This document shows, piece by piece, positions 44,673 to 56,769 of a stretch of 64,000 nucleotides of DNA. Numbering within the stretch: the first letter of the stretch is position 1; each line of letters opens with the position of its first letter. Below the pieces are notes generated by a model. That model saw only the letters and a list, made by a program, of their open reading frames with translations, was not told the origin of the DNA and made no database searches. The stretch is from Lepidodermella squamata (Eukaryota; Gastrotricha). The stretch lies in NCBI GenBank assembly GCA_047495785.1, contig JBLDXI010000015.1, positions 620,001 to 684,000 on the forward strand. Direction: 5' to 3'. The translations under genes and the position numbers were made by a program.

Positions 44673-44866
44673 TACGTATCGTAAGCGTCGTTGAATAACT
44701 CGGATTTTGGCTTGTTTACGTCACTTTCAAGGTTACAGGTGACAAGTGAAAAGCGGTGTTTTTACGTGAATTAAGAGGTAAAACAAAAGACTTTCCACTT
44801 GCCACCTTGAAAGTGACGTAAACAAGCCTAAATCCGAGTTATTCAACGACGCTAACGATATCGTAT
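44673..44866. mobile_element. Foldback MITE
   Basis: About 195 bp, almost wholly an imperfect inverted repeat. The outer arms (about 44673-44733 and 44803-44866) share GCGTCGTTGAATAACTCGG and CTTGTTTACGTCACTTTCAA with a few mismatches. An inner pair (AGGTGACAAGTG against CACTTGCCACCT) extends the stem further, leaving a loop of about 35 bp. No coding capacity. A partial relative lies at 7340-7440. Confidence 0.8.
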
Positions 44867-44880
44867 TGGTATAGAAAATC

Positions 44881-45456
44881 AATAGTTAACCGAGCCACAT
44901 CAGGAAGTCAATGCAGACCCTTATCCTGACAAACAATTGCAAAATGCATGCAAAGGTAAGCAGGTAGTTTCATAGCCAACTTCTCGAATCGAAATGGCGA
45001 GTTTCGCAGTGAAAATTCTACACTTAGCTACATTTCGAGTTCAATTTCTTCCGGCGCCTCACAAGCGGTTGAACCCGCCGCTGCTTCAGAAGAGGCTTCC
45101 ACGAGGAGCGATTACTCCAGGCTTATAAAACAGGCTTTCCAGGCTGCCCGGAAGCACTATCCAAAACCTTGCCGTAGGAGGCTTTGATCTCTATCCCTTG
45201 TTGTTGCCCAGATTCCGCGAACATCAGAGCCTGTGTACCTGGTATATTCGGTTGTTTTCCAATTTGCAACTGGAGTGGCTATCAACATTTACGAGCTAGT
45301 TTCATTGGCCATGTATAAAGAATGGAAGGCAAACTTGAAGAGTGGATGGGCAGGTTCAACATTTTTAGTTGATTGACAATTGTTTTGCGGCTGTTGTGAT
45401 CCTCATTACTTTAGTCTGTGACGCCGCTTCCATGTGCTTAATGATGTCTTCATAGG
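44881..45456 (+). pseudogene. Cys-loop channel pseudogene related to L5
   Basis: The 5' part (to about 45190) aligns with the L5 upstream region and exon 1, including the segments GCACTATCC and GCTTTGATC. It then jumps directly to sequence encoding the end of M2 and M3 (QIPRTSEPVYLVY-like, then a MYKEWKANLKSG loop) and a frameshifted M4. Exon 2, the Cys-loop and M1 are missing. It is a product of internal deletion and cannot encode a channel. Confidence 0.85.
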
Positions 45457-46920
45457 TTTTTTAGAGGGCACAGGTGTGAAATCTGTCACTGCTGTGTTGG
45501 TGTGTATCGATTGCCTAGAGCCTAGCTGTTCGGGACCTCGATACGAGTGGAGAAAATGCGGACAGCATAGCTGACATCCACTCCAAATTATGTTTTTTTC
45601 CGAATTTATTTAAAATAACAAGATATATTCGCAAATGAACGCATCAGAGATCAGAGAGTTTCAATGCGTTTTTGAATGAATCAGTTTCAATAACGTTGTG
45701 CATGTTTGCTGTGAACGCAAAATCGCATATGAAATCGCAAATCATAGAAACAAAAGGGGAAATCCTGTTACTTAATGAGACCCAGTGGCATTTCAGTAAT
45801 AAAAGCACTTTACTGGCCGCTCTCTTTGATTCCGGGGCAACCACGGCCATCGAATACAGGTATAATTCTGATAAGAGCCTGCCGTAACGGATGCGGTCGG
45901 TAACGGATGCGATCGCCACTTGTAACTGATAATTAGCGATTCGATAACACGAATTCGACGGCTTTCTTTTAGTTTGGTTGGGCGGCGGGCTTTCAAGTGT
46001 GCGGCGAGATGACATGCAAGATACCTATGGTCGGTGAGCGGTGAATAATCACGACATGTTTCAAATCAAGGATAAATCATTAACGCCCTTGAACAACTGG
46101 GATGACTAATACCATAAGTTTGGTATCGTTAGATTTGTCTCAAAAAGGTGAATTAAAAGAATTGCCTTCTTTGCTTCACCTGTGAGCTTTTCCTTGACGA
46201 CGTGATGCCTGAAACTCTGGTGTTTAGGGTACCATTTTGACAATTATTTTGACAGGTACAAGTTTGATAAATTGTTTTCTAACTAATAGCCTAACTGCGG
46301 TTGGCTTTCTACAATTCTGGGAAAATATCTAAAAAATCCCTTCTCCTGTAGAATGAGATTATTGATTTTGTTTTCCCGAATTCGATTCCACTATTGACTC
46401 TTGATTGCTGATTTTTTGAATAAAACTGTCTAAAACCCTGAAATTGCTCCTTGCCCCACTAGATCTCTTCACCTGGGCGGTTTTAGATAGAATGTTATAT
46501 ACCAAAATGATGCTGGCGTTTATTTGATGAGGTAAGAGTAGTAAATTTTTAGCCAGATTCAATTAAGAGCCAGTTCCAGCCAAATTACCTGCAAAGTAGC
46601 GATTTCGGAGGTACAATGTGGAAAACTCGTCAGAACTATTTATTCATAACGATCCCAATCATTTTTTCCTTATTTTTTGACGTAATTTTTCTTAATATAT
46701 TTCTTGGATGTCTTGGATGCCTGCTCGGCCAACATGACCGACTTCGCACTCGTTTGCGAGAATGAGACGCAAGTCGACGAGTATCACAACGGATATTGTG
46801 AGGCAGGTAGCGATGAACTACGCAGCAATTTATCTCGACGATTGATGAATTTACTCTCCATCTCTCCTTCTTTCTTTTCGCGTCCTGTGATTTCGCGTTA
46901 TTGTTTGTTTCAAGGATTAA
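45457..46920. other. Intergenic stretch before the second 15-bp array
   Basis: No gene recognised. Short open frames on both strands lack any motif. A basic-rich minus-strand frame near 45644-46015 has no support from splice signals or family resemblance. Confidence 0.45.
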
Positions 46921-47030
46921 TCAGTGGAATAAACAGCATGCATGGAAATGCCTTGCGCGGAAGTAACATGCGCGGAAAACTTTTGTGCGGATGTTTACCG
47001 TGCGGATCTTTTGCTTTGCGGAGGTACCAA
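46921..47030 (+). repeat. Second 15-bp-period array, pentapeptide-like
   Basis: About six units share a TGCGCGGAA/GTGCGGAT core at 15- or 16-bp spacing (cores near 46939, 46954, 46969, 46984, 46999 and 47015) with variable bases between. In one frame the units read CMEMP, CAEVT, CAENF, CADVY and RADLL, the A(D/N)LXX pattern of pentapeptide-repeat proteins. The frame has a stop just upstream (TAA at 46930-46932) and no start of its own, so this is a short relic or a coincidence of a minisatellite. Confidence 0.6.
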
Positions 47031-47497
47031 TACACCTAGATGGCGTAGTGCACTGATAACTGATACACTGAAAAGATGTAAAAAGTTAGCCTTACGCCAT
47101 TCGTTTCTATTCTAAGCAAGTCGTTCTCTCGCTTACCCCGCGATGTAGGGGTTTGTCCTGCATGGATCAAAACGACACATCAGATGCAGATTGCCTTGTT
47201 CCCATATCCACTATTTTAATTTAAATAATTTTTTATTATGCGTGTTCTATCGATTGTGAGCTTGATTTCACGCCAGTGACGCTGTTTACTTCCAGTCGGC
47301 TTGGAATCACCACTAAAGCTTTTATCCAATTAAAACATCCCGACTAGTAAATTTCATATTGTCAGCAAAATCAATTATTCACCAAGCCACAGGAAATCAA
47401 TATAGACCCTTATCCTGAAAAACAATGACGAATTGCGTCGCTGCAGCGCAGGTTGTTGTATAGCCATTGCTTACTTGTAAACCTTTTTAGAATTGCA
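47031..47497. other. L5 upstream region
   Basis: The last ~130 bp resemble the region upstream of the channel pseudogene at 44.9 kb (both carry GACCCTTATCCTGA). Otherwise unassigned. Confidence 0.45.
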
Positions 47498-48868
47498 ATG
47501 ATCGATTTCGCAATCGAAATTCTAATTTTTAGCTCGATTCTGCGAGCGTATTATTGTAACACCCTCCAGGCTACCTCACGGGCGTTACAGCCCACTTCTG
47601 ATCTAGAGGGAACAACGTGGAGAAATCACTCGGCAAGAATCAAACAGGCCTTCCTGGAAAACTGCCCCGAAGCACTATCCGATGCACTTCCATTAGACGC
47701 TTTGATCGCAATGAACTTCACGGCTCCTATTGATGTCACTGTAAACCTGAATTTCTATCGCCTCGTAGGCATAGATGATATGCAGCAAAGGTTGGTTTTT
47801 TAACAATCTGAATATTTGAATATCTATATATATTGTTTGAAGCCTTTCGGTTTGGGCCATCGTGATTATGTCTTGGGCTTATCCATGCAGCGAATTAAAC
47901 TGTATGGATGTCCTCAGAAGCGAATCAATTTGTTCAAGGGCGAACGCGATGCTATCTGGGCCGGATTATGAATTCGTCATGGCCTTGACACTCCCAGCAA
48001 GCGAAGTGTGGACGCCTTCTTTCAATCACATGAACGCCGCTGAAACAACCCGGCCTTTTCAAAAGTCAGAAAAAACAAGGGTGAATCCATGGCTTGCTAA
48101 TGATCTTTGTTTTTCAGGCTCACTAATGGACTGGTTTATGTATCCTTCTTACACAACTACGCGTCGTTATATGCGACAGGACAGTATGATACGATTTGTG
48201 ATGAATTCTCATTTCGCAAATTCCCGTTCGATAAAATCAAATGTTCGTACATATTCGACTCAGAAGAAGTGGCCGCATTGGTCAATTACACCCTGAAGGG
48301 ATTCTCTATCGACGAGTCATCGAAAGATTCGTTTCTATCAGAATCAGATGTTTGGGACTTGATAAAGCTCGATGAGCCTAGGACTGAAATATCGATCCAA
48401 GCTGGTGATTTGAAGCTAACGAGAATGACAGCAACCATTTCATTCAAACGTAGAGCTAGTTACTTTGTGATAAACATAATTTTCCCGGTCTTTGCGTTGT
48501 ACTTGATGCAATTGGCTGCGTTGTTCATGCCACCCGAACATCCTGACCGGTCTGGTTTTGGGATGACTGTCGTTCTAGCTTTTTCTGTCATTCTATCTAT
48601 TGTCGTTGCCCAGATTCCGCGAACATCGGAACCTGTGTATCTCGTCTACTTGGTCGTATTCAAGTTCGCGACTGGTTTGGTTATCAACATCTACGAACTG
48701 GTCTCACTGGCAATGTATGAAGAATGGAAGGTCAACTCGAAGAGTGTTAGGTTTGGCAGGTTCAAAATTTCACGGCCTAGATTTGTCGATATTTGTTTCG
48801 CTGCAGTAGTAATAATCATTACTTTCGTTTGTGACGCTGTGTTCATGTGCCTTATGATGTCATCTTAG
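47498..48868 (+). CDS. Cys-loop ligand-gated ion channel subunit L5
   Basis: Exons 47498-47790, 47843-48064 and 48118-48868 give 421 aa. The chosen ATG opens a signal-like segment (MIDFAIEILIFSSILRA). Landmarks: AFLENCPE, WAYPCSELNC with a third Cys nine residues on, WTPSFNHMNAA, Cys-loop CDEFSFRKFPFDKIKC, M1 SYFVINIIFPVFALYLMQ and HPDRSGFGMTVVLAF at M2. The M3-M4 loop (YEEWKVNSKSVRFGRFKIS) is again short. The second intron has a weak donor (GTCAGA). Its nearest relative in the window is the pseudogene at 44.9-45.5 kb. Confidence 0.9.
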
Positions 48869-49921
48869 ACGATTGCTCTAAAATAAAAGAGAATGCTCAC
48901 CTATGAGTATATTGCCGTTAACACTCTAACTACCAAAAATAGGCTGCGAGATCAATATTTAGATTCAAATCCTGGGTCTGTCAAAGTTTCTACGATTTTA
49001 CGATTTCCAACGATGCGTCGTAAGGCAAAACGCCTAACGGAAAAATATCGAGAATCATAATTTTCGATTGTTAGACGGAGAAGCTGCCACTCTTCCCAAT
49101 CTCTGGCTGTAATTCATCATTCATCACACTACAGCAGAGATCGATATTGCCTAATCGGGTAAAATACCCCAAATATGCTTTTACTTTGTACTTTGTACTG
49201 GAAGACAAAAATCGCCGAAATTACAGGGTGAAGTAATATGCTTGCCATACGATTTTAGGCTGGTTACCGGGGAGTGACCAGAAGCTGATGAAAAGGTGAG
49301 CAAATTAGCTTGGGGAAATCCTCTTCTTTTTCTAGGAGATTGAATAGTTGACTTGGAACAGAGAACGATGTCATCCTTGCAACCTGGGAAGGAAATTTTC
49401 CGACTTGCACATCCTATATACAAAATCCATCATAAAATCATCTTACCATTATCTTGATAAATAATTAACTCTTTGATTTGCTGGCGGATTTCAACATTTT
49501 CAGGATGTTTGGTTGCAGTCTGCTGTCATTTGGAAAATCTTGGAAAATCCTGAATTGTTAACAACGCGACTCGAATGTTGTCCTCATTGTCAGTTAATTT
49601 CTCTCTCATTTCGCATTTGATTTTGAATCGGCAGGCTTTACGACCTTGTAAAAGGGCTCTATTTTATTCGATATGGGTTGGGCATTTCAAAAATATTGGT
49701 CAGAGTTTCGGATCGCTTAGAGCTTGGAGATAGGTAATGCAATGGGAGCTTCGATCTCATATCAGAAATCATTCAACTCAAATTTCCCAAGAAACGAGGA
49801 TGTGCCACACTTTTATCAACTAGTCAACGCTAAACGCTAAAATGAGGCTCAAAGAAGTAGCTTGAGTTAAGTTCATTATATTTGATTTTTAACGGTATTA
49901 GAGTATTTTCAATTGACTGAT
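48869..49921. other. Convergent spacer between L5 and the lectin gene
   Basis: Downstream of both genes, which converge here. An AATAAA follows the L5 stop (near 48881). No further gene was recognised. Confidence 0.45.
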
Positions 49922-52900
49922 TCAGAAAACCATAATCCGCGAGATTTGAATTGTTGCGGTGCCGTATTTTTCGACGGAAACGTAGCGTCCATTCAAAGCA
50001 GGCAAGCAGTGCATTGTTATTGCCTGGCCCTGAACGACATTGATTCGATTGCCATCTTGCCAATAGTCGCAGACAGGGTTCGATCTGAGATTGGCCCCAG
50101 AAGCCGTACCGACTCTAATGATCAACTGGCTGCTACCTGGCTGAGATTCAACGACCCAAGATCCACTTTGCTGTGTAATGACAATGACCTTCCCGACAGA
50201 GTATGAGTCGCCGAGATCGACTTGAAGCCACCCAGTGATAACGGATGCTCCAACACTATTTGGACCAGGCGTGGTGAGAGCGGTTAGAGTCGCAGCTGGA
50301 ATCGAGGAGATGTTACTCGTAACCAGTTTGTACCTAGCGAAATCTGTGCCGTTGTCGTAATAAGTTCCAAATTGACAAATCTCAATCGTAGAACCCTGAC
50401 TCGCTCCAACAAGGCTGAGATATCGACCAGAAATCGGTCCGTTTTCACATTGCAACTGAACGCGTCTGCCATAGGGGACTCGAGAGATTTGCGAACATTG
50501 CGGCTGGGAGTCTGTGTCAGAAGCTGAGCTTGGGGATGCTGAGCTCAATCGTGCTGAAACCTTGCCTACAGGCGGTGAGACTATCGATGCAAATGAGTTA
50601 TCTGAATTCGGGACAGAGCAGCCTTTGAAGCTGAATCTGCCATATGGTGCTACATTGAAGTCATCGATGACGAGGCGCAATGATACAGCTTGAAACGGAT
50701 ACGGACTCAAATAGGATATGAACGAATTAGGATTGCTTGAGGCTGATGGGCCATCGAAAATTCTGAGCCTAGAACCGTTGTGAGGCCAAACGTAGCCGTT
50801 CCATGTGATACCGTCCAAACTGCCCATGAGATGGTATTTTGTGATCCACGATGTAGAGTCAACACTGCATTGAACCGCAACAGCCGATATCAGTTTCGCC
50901 ACCGGGAAAGTTATTTGAAAATAAGGCTGAGGATCAGTTGAGAGAGGCCGGAAGTCGACAGTGCTTCCAATTGTGAAAGTCTGTGGTTCAATAGCTGGTG
51001 TTTGAGTGCTGGAAACACTGATACTGCTGCTGTTGCCGTCATTCAACTCGGCCTCGCAGAAGAAATCTGCGGAATTCTATTACTCGCCGTTCTTAGTCAA
51101 AGTATCATTGTGTTACCTGGGCACCCACGGAGTAAAACACGTAACCCTACACCACCGACCCATGTTTGAGGGTGGATTCGGACGTATCGAGCCGAAAAGT
51201 AAGGTCGAATAGCATTCCAAATAACTCCATCGCTGTTTTCATTCCCAGCGAAAACCTAAATCATTTTAATGGTTATGACCGGCAAATGCTGAGGTTATAA
51301 CCAACTTTGACAACAGTAGGTCTAGGCAATTCGTAGACCCACAAAAAGTAGTTGACCGGGGTCCCGTATGACATCTTGAAACTTGTGACGTAGTAGCCGG
51401 TTGAGTAGTCACCCTGGGTTGCGATTGAAGCTATCGTATGCTCTTCACCAAGGTCGAGAGTCAGAATCGGGGTTGCATCAGAAGCAGCTGGTTGCCAACA
51501 ACACGCAGTTGAGCCAGCCGTGTTCGCATCCCCGCTCCATCTATTTTGCAGATGGAACCGGTCGAATTTAACCCCAGCCGCTGATGTGAATACAGAGCAG
51601 AAGCTCGCAGTGGCTCGAACAGTCAAATCGCTTTCGCAAATGTGTCCTTGAACTTTAGGAGAGAGCATAAATTAGGAAATTGTCAGCAATAAGACTTACG
51701 CAACACAGGTCCAGGGCACAGAGTAGCGATTTCTGTCGCAAAATACTGGCTTAGGTAGCCCTGGAATACGGCGAGGCACGCGATATCGCCCCGGGTAACG
51801 AGCGAGCTCTGCAGTATATCTCGCGCAATTCCAATGCGGGCGAATGGCCCCGGCCTAACATCAGGCAGTGGTACACTTACGATCTTCGCACCGTCGTAGA
51901 ATGCCTCATATCGCTTAGCGCCTGGAGTCATGTCGAACGTCAGCATGTGATGCCGCCAAATGTTGAAGAACGAGGTCACATTTGTCACTGCGGTCGTGTA
52001 GTTCGTATAAGTAGTGTCCGACGCCCCGTACATATTGACCCCATATGTAATCGAATTGGGTGTTATGGGCCATATGTTTATTTTAGAATAGTCCGTCGTG
52101 GGTTCGTTGAGGCTGAGCATTGGTATCGTAACGCCATTTCCAGATTCCTTCGTGTAGAAAAACATGCCGAAAGATGGCGTTGGGTTGGATGAACCCTGGC
52201 CAAATAACATGTCGGGAATCCCACCCACTGAGTAGTAATAGTTTGTCGTACTGCTGCTTGACAGACACCAAACGTCATTGCTACTTGCTCGCCATGGGAA
52301 ACCGTATCCTGTATTACAAACATTCACGGTAAGGGTATTTCAAAAGGTGTTAATTAAACCAGAAGGATAAACAGAAGACACGATTAAGTCTCCTGTGGTT
52401 GCGTTCGAAATGGATTTCTTGCCATAAGAGTAGTCCAATGGAACACTCGCCACCGCAGTCATGTCTGCAGTTGAAGAAATTGGGCATCGTTTCAAAGACG
52501 CGATTTGCCTCCGATTCAGCGCTGTTTTGTAAAAATGGAGGCAGGCAACATTGACCGGCGTCGAGCCTCCAACTTGAAATGAGCTTGTGTTCGTTTCCAG
52601 GCCATTCGAACACGGGAACGAGATTAAAGAACTCTCTGAACCGTCGAGTGCCACTAGCAAAGTACCAGTGGCGTGGTCATAGATCAGAGCAATATAAGCC
52701 CAGTGGTTAGCTATGAGCTGCCTTGAAGTCGTGAAATTTGAGCTGCCGCCTGATGCCCCACGGCATTTCGCGCCCAAAGCCAATTTACCGCCAGAAACAG
52801 ACAGGTAAACCACCGGACTAGTGGCAGAGCTGTACCAGCCGAGAATGATGCCATCAGCTGCATTGAGTTGCATCACGTGAATGACAACAGTGAATGAGTA

Positions 52901-55617
52901 TTGAAGGTCCAGGATGTTTCCAGGGGCTGTGGAAATCGGCATCGATAAGAAGTCATTTGCAGTCGCAAAGTTCCAAGCTCTAGAAAATTGCTATATGCTA
53001 TGGTTAGTTTTTTGAATCAAAGACTTACGTTGATGTGAATCCGTAAATCTTGGAGCATTGAGGGCTGCCATTCGAGGTGAAGCTAGGTCCTTGACTGGTT
53101 ACGTCAGTATAGGTACAGGCCAGGGGGTAGATTGCAACAGGCGGAGGAGCTGCGTCAGAAAATCTATAAAATGTCCTCAAGAACCTCAAATAAACTTACT
53201 CTGCCAGGGACAACGCGAGGCTTGTTCAATCTCGGACTGATCAAGGCCCCGCTTGTAAAATTGTGCGCAAGCGATGCGACCGCTCCATTGACCTCGAATT
53301 TCGAAGTACTCGCTCATCATTAGGAAGTCCGCCGCACTGCAACTGATATGGTTGATACCGCGATCGGAGCCATCGATGTAAACGCGGCCCATCCCGCTCT
53401 TGCAATCGACAGTGACAGCCAAAAAGAACCAGCGGTCAGATGGCGGATAGACGTCCATCGTAGGCCATACCCAACCGGTTGTTGAGCTGGTCGTGTAATC
53501 AACCTTGATCTGCCGTGTAGATGAAAGCTGCAGGTTTAACCGCCAATTTCTGGCGATCGCAATCAGGTTATCAAGAAATGTAACTCTAAACATCTAGCTT
53601 ACCCGCCCTTCGCTGTGCATTTTATCAAATATATGCCTCCTGTATTTCCAGTGCTTGGGAAGTACACCCACGCTGCGAATGTCCAGCCATTATTTCTATC
53701 CAGCAGATTGATATTGGTCGTTCGAACTAGAATCGCTCGATCTGCTCCCGGCCACTGCAAAGCACCCAGAGGACGGCCATCGAACCCAGCTACGTAGCTC
53801 AAACTCGGTGGAATGATGGCGTGATTGCCGTTACTAGACAAATCATCGCCCCCTCGCTGATAGTCAAACAGCCACAGCCCATCAGGGTTCAGGGTGGCTA
53901 CACCAGGCAAGTTAGGCGTCACGATATCGACCGAGCTGATCGTTTGCGTGGACCCTAGATCGATTGTGACGAAGGGTCTGCTCGAGCTGGCTGGATTACC
54001 AGTGATTCTTGTGCAATTTTGCTGGTGTTGTAGTCGAACAGCTCGCGGCTGCGTTATCGAACTCGGGTCGGAAAGAGCCGCGTGGAAACCTGTCGCATTA
54101 ATCATTCTATTGAACGCCAAGTTGCGAAGGTAAACAGGAGGAGCTGAAAGGAGAAATTAATTATTTATAGTATTCAGACATTTTGTGTCAACCCACTTTT
54201 GCAACCAAGCAGCTCAAAGCGGTAGCAAATTGAGGTTAGAAATGAAACAGGGATTATAGTGAAAAATCTGGCGAGAACGGCGTTGGGGAACACTATCAAA
54301 ACCATAGTTATACCATCCGTATTGCCCGTGAACGATTTCGATCCAAAACTATCGGCCAAATTTACCCAGTTATCTTCAGCGCTGGTTTTGTACTGAAAAG
54401 CGAAGGCTGTTACCCAGGAGTTCGCCTTCGAACAGCCTTGAACTTGAACTGCTCGGATGAAGGTGGATTTCAATAGGTCTACCGTGATGCTGCTCGGGTT
54501 ATTTCCGGCCGCTAATCCCCAGTTGATTCTAGAGTAGTAACTTCGCTGCATTGGTGTAGCGGGTATTAGTTGGCTATCACTAATTTCGCCACTTTCAACT
54601 CCCAACGGCTCCAAGCAGTTAGCAACAGGGCATCCGAGAAAGCCGAATTTGCCACATCTAAAAAAGGGCGTTGGCCCGGTTTCAATGCTGATAGTCATCT
54701 TGACTTGACGCGCCAATGCTGGTCGAAAAAATTGAAATGAGACCGTTCCGTTTACAGGCCCATTGAGATACTAAGTTATTTAAGAGGTTAATATATCGTA
54801 CTATATAATCAAACTTCGCGCTAGTAACCTGTTGCTTCGCTCGACCGGACATTGCTGGCGTGTAAGTAACATCATCCAGCGAATAGTCGATTCGAAACTG
54901 CTGCGCACATTGAGTATTTCGGCATTGGTAGCGCACTTCTGTCAGCCAAACAAAACGCTGCAAATCAACCTTGATCCACTGACCAGCAGGAGAATTGATC
55001 GTCCATACAAACCAATTCGAATGGCCAGCGGTGATTCGGGCTTGATAAGGTGGCTCCTGGTAGAGATTGTACCCAGTCACCGTCCAGGATGTCATTGAGC
55101 TCGATGAATAGCCAAGGTCGCTGACGTAACTCGTGTCATAGTCCAACATTTCCAACGGGCAAGTCGGGGCAGGGTCACTAGCAAACTCTTTCCAACAGGT
55201 CGGCCGCATGATTTCACGCTTGATTGCTTCGAAGTACCAGCTCGTCGCGCACTGATTACCCTTACACTGTCCAGATTTCGCCAGCTCGCTCTGGCTAGTT
55301 ATTGCCATAGAATTGTAGTCGGGATTAGGGTCCAGTTTCGCGATACTCGAGCCTACTGGTGAGACAGTAAAAAGGGAACAGGATTTTGTGCTTTTTTGAA
55401 ACTGTAGCGATTGGCATTGCGAGTTTCGGGAGCAATAGGCTGCACAGATCGACTCATCACGGGCGGGCTCAGTGAAAGCAATCGTGTAACCGCTAAGGTT
55501 TCCCAGACCGCTTGAGGACGTCGGTATGATCGAGGTATTAGCATACCGTTTATAATGAGTCCCGCACGTTACAAGCGTCGGAAGAAGTACCAAAAAAAGG
55601 TACCTTATTGCTTTCAT
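49922..55617 (-). CDS. Secreted discoidin/LamG/fucolectin-like multidomain lectin
   Basis: Minus-strand exons 55617-54829, 54770-54197, 54143-53603, 53549-53200, 53149-53029, 52979-52360, 52308-51700, 51652-51306, 51255-51117 and 51066-49922 total 5235 nt (1744 aa) with introns of 48-58 bp. The order reads: signal peptide (MKAIRYLFLVLLPTLVTC), PAN/apple-like Cys region (SICAAYCSRNSQCQSLQF), two F5/8 type C (discoidin) domains, a fucolectin-like part, three LamG/concanavalin-like domains (one around WTFAAWVYFPSTG), two more discoidin domains ending LRGC and FKGC, a Ser-rich linker, and a C-terminal fucolectin-type domain ending NGRYVSVEKYGTATIQISR. No membrane segment or GPI-type tail is visible. 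Likely an extracellular glycan-binding or matrix protein. It is the only minus-strand gene supported here. Confidence 0.85.
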
Positions 55618-56769
55618 TGCAAGATAATCTCTTTTCCAAATATATGCTACGAGCGTGAAAGACGACCTCAAAATGCTCGCGCTGATCAATAAGCGCGTGG
55701 GCTTTTAGCGCATTTCCTATTAGCGCTTCGAGTCAAATGGTAACGGTATATTTCGAGGCGTCAATTCTAAGATGGAAGTATTATTTACATTTTGGCGTGT
55801 TGCCTGGCTCCCATTTCCCTACCAAAAAATTCGACCCCAGATTATTAATCTTTCTTCTTTCTTGAATATATGTCATTGAATTCTAAGATCATTGGTCAAT
55901 ATCCCGATTTTTTCTGGCTCATACACATTACGTAATACCCAAAAAACGTTGACTCATATTTGAGTAGACGGCGATACGCTGCATGAGTATATGTATATGG
56001 CATCAGGTTCTTTGAATAAATAATAACATATGTATACGACCTTCAAGCTCAAAAAGTTCTATACTCACTTATGAGTATTTTGCGCTAGGTTGGAAACATT
56101 ACAAGACCAAATTGTACAGCAATCATGTGGTTTCGAGGTTTTATATTGTTGAAAAGACTCTACCAGCGATTTTTTAGATTTTTTCTCTCGGAAAACGTGA
56201 CCAGTAAAATTAAGCTGATTTGCAGGAAAAATACTTTGAAACATGGCGCATGTTGTAGTGGCGAAATAAAAATAGATGTCTTGTTCCCAAAATCGATAAT
56301 CAGTGAATTCTTCGGGAAGGAATGAGTATAAGGTGATTTTGACTTCAGATCATTTTTTACTCAGAAGGCTAGATGTCGGCCTAACAAAGTCATGCGACAA
56401 CTTTGGGATGAAATGAAGCCTACGAACCCACAAAGCAAGCGCGCAAGCCTGTAAAAAGCTGAAACTTGTTTTCCGTAGCATACATTAACGGGAAAACAGA
56501 GTAATCACGGGAGGTTACCGATATTCAGACACTGGTTGGCGAACTTTAATATGCACCGATAGTGCTGAAGCGCTATAACTATCGAACTACTGCGATCGAT
56601 CTGTGAAAACAGCCAATGTACTTGATGGGTCGATTTTGCAACAACCGAAGCATTCAACATCAACGAACTGTTAGTCTCATGAGATCAATCCGCACGGTAG
56701 GCTACGGGCTACGGGCCGCGATTGAAATATAAATTGTTGGGTTTTAGTCAAATCGTCATCAAGCTTTTC
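55618..56769. other. Divergent spacer between the lectin gene and L6
   Basis: Should hold the promoters of both divergent genes. No clear TATA box or conserved element was identified. Nothing coding was recognised. Confidence 0.45.

Noticed and set aside
54771-54828. A 31-bp intron (GTACGA to CTTAG) in the lectin gene
   Set aside because: A donor 27 bp further upstream (CAG|GTTACT) gives a 58-bp intron with the same frame and fits the other introns of the gene.
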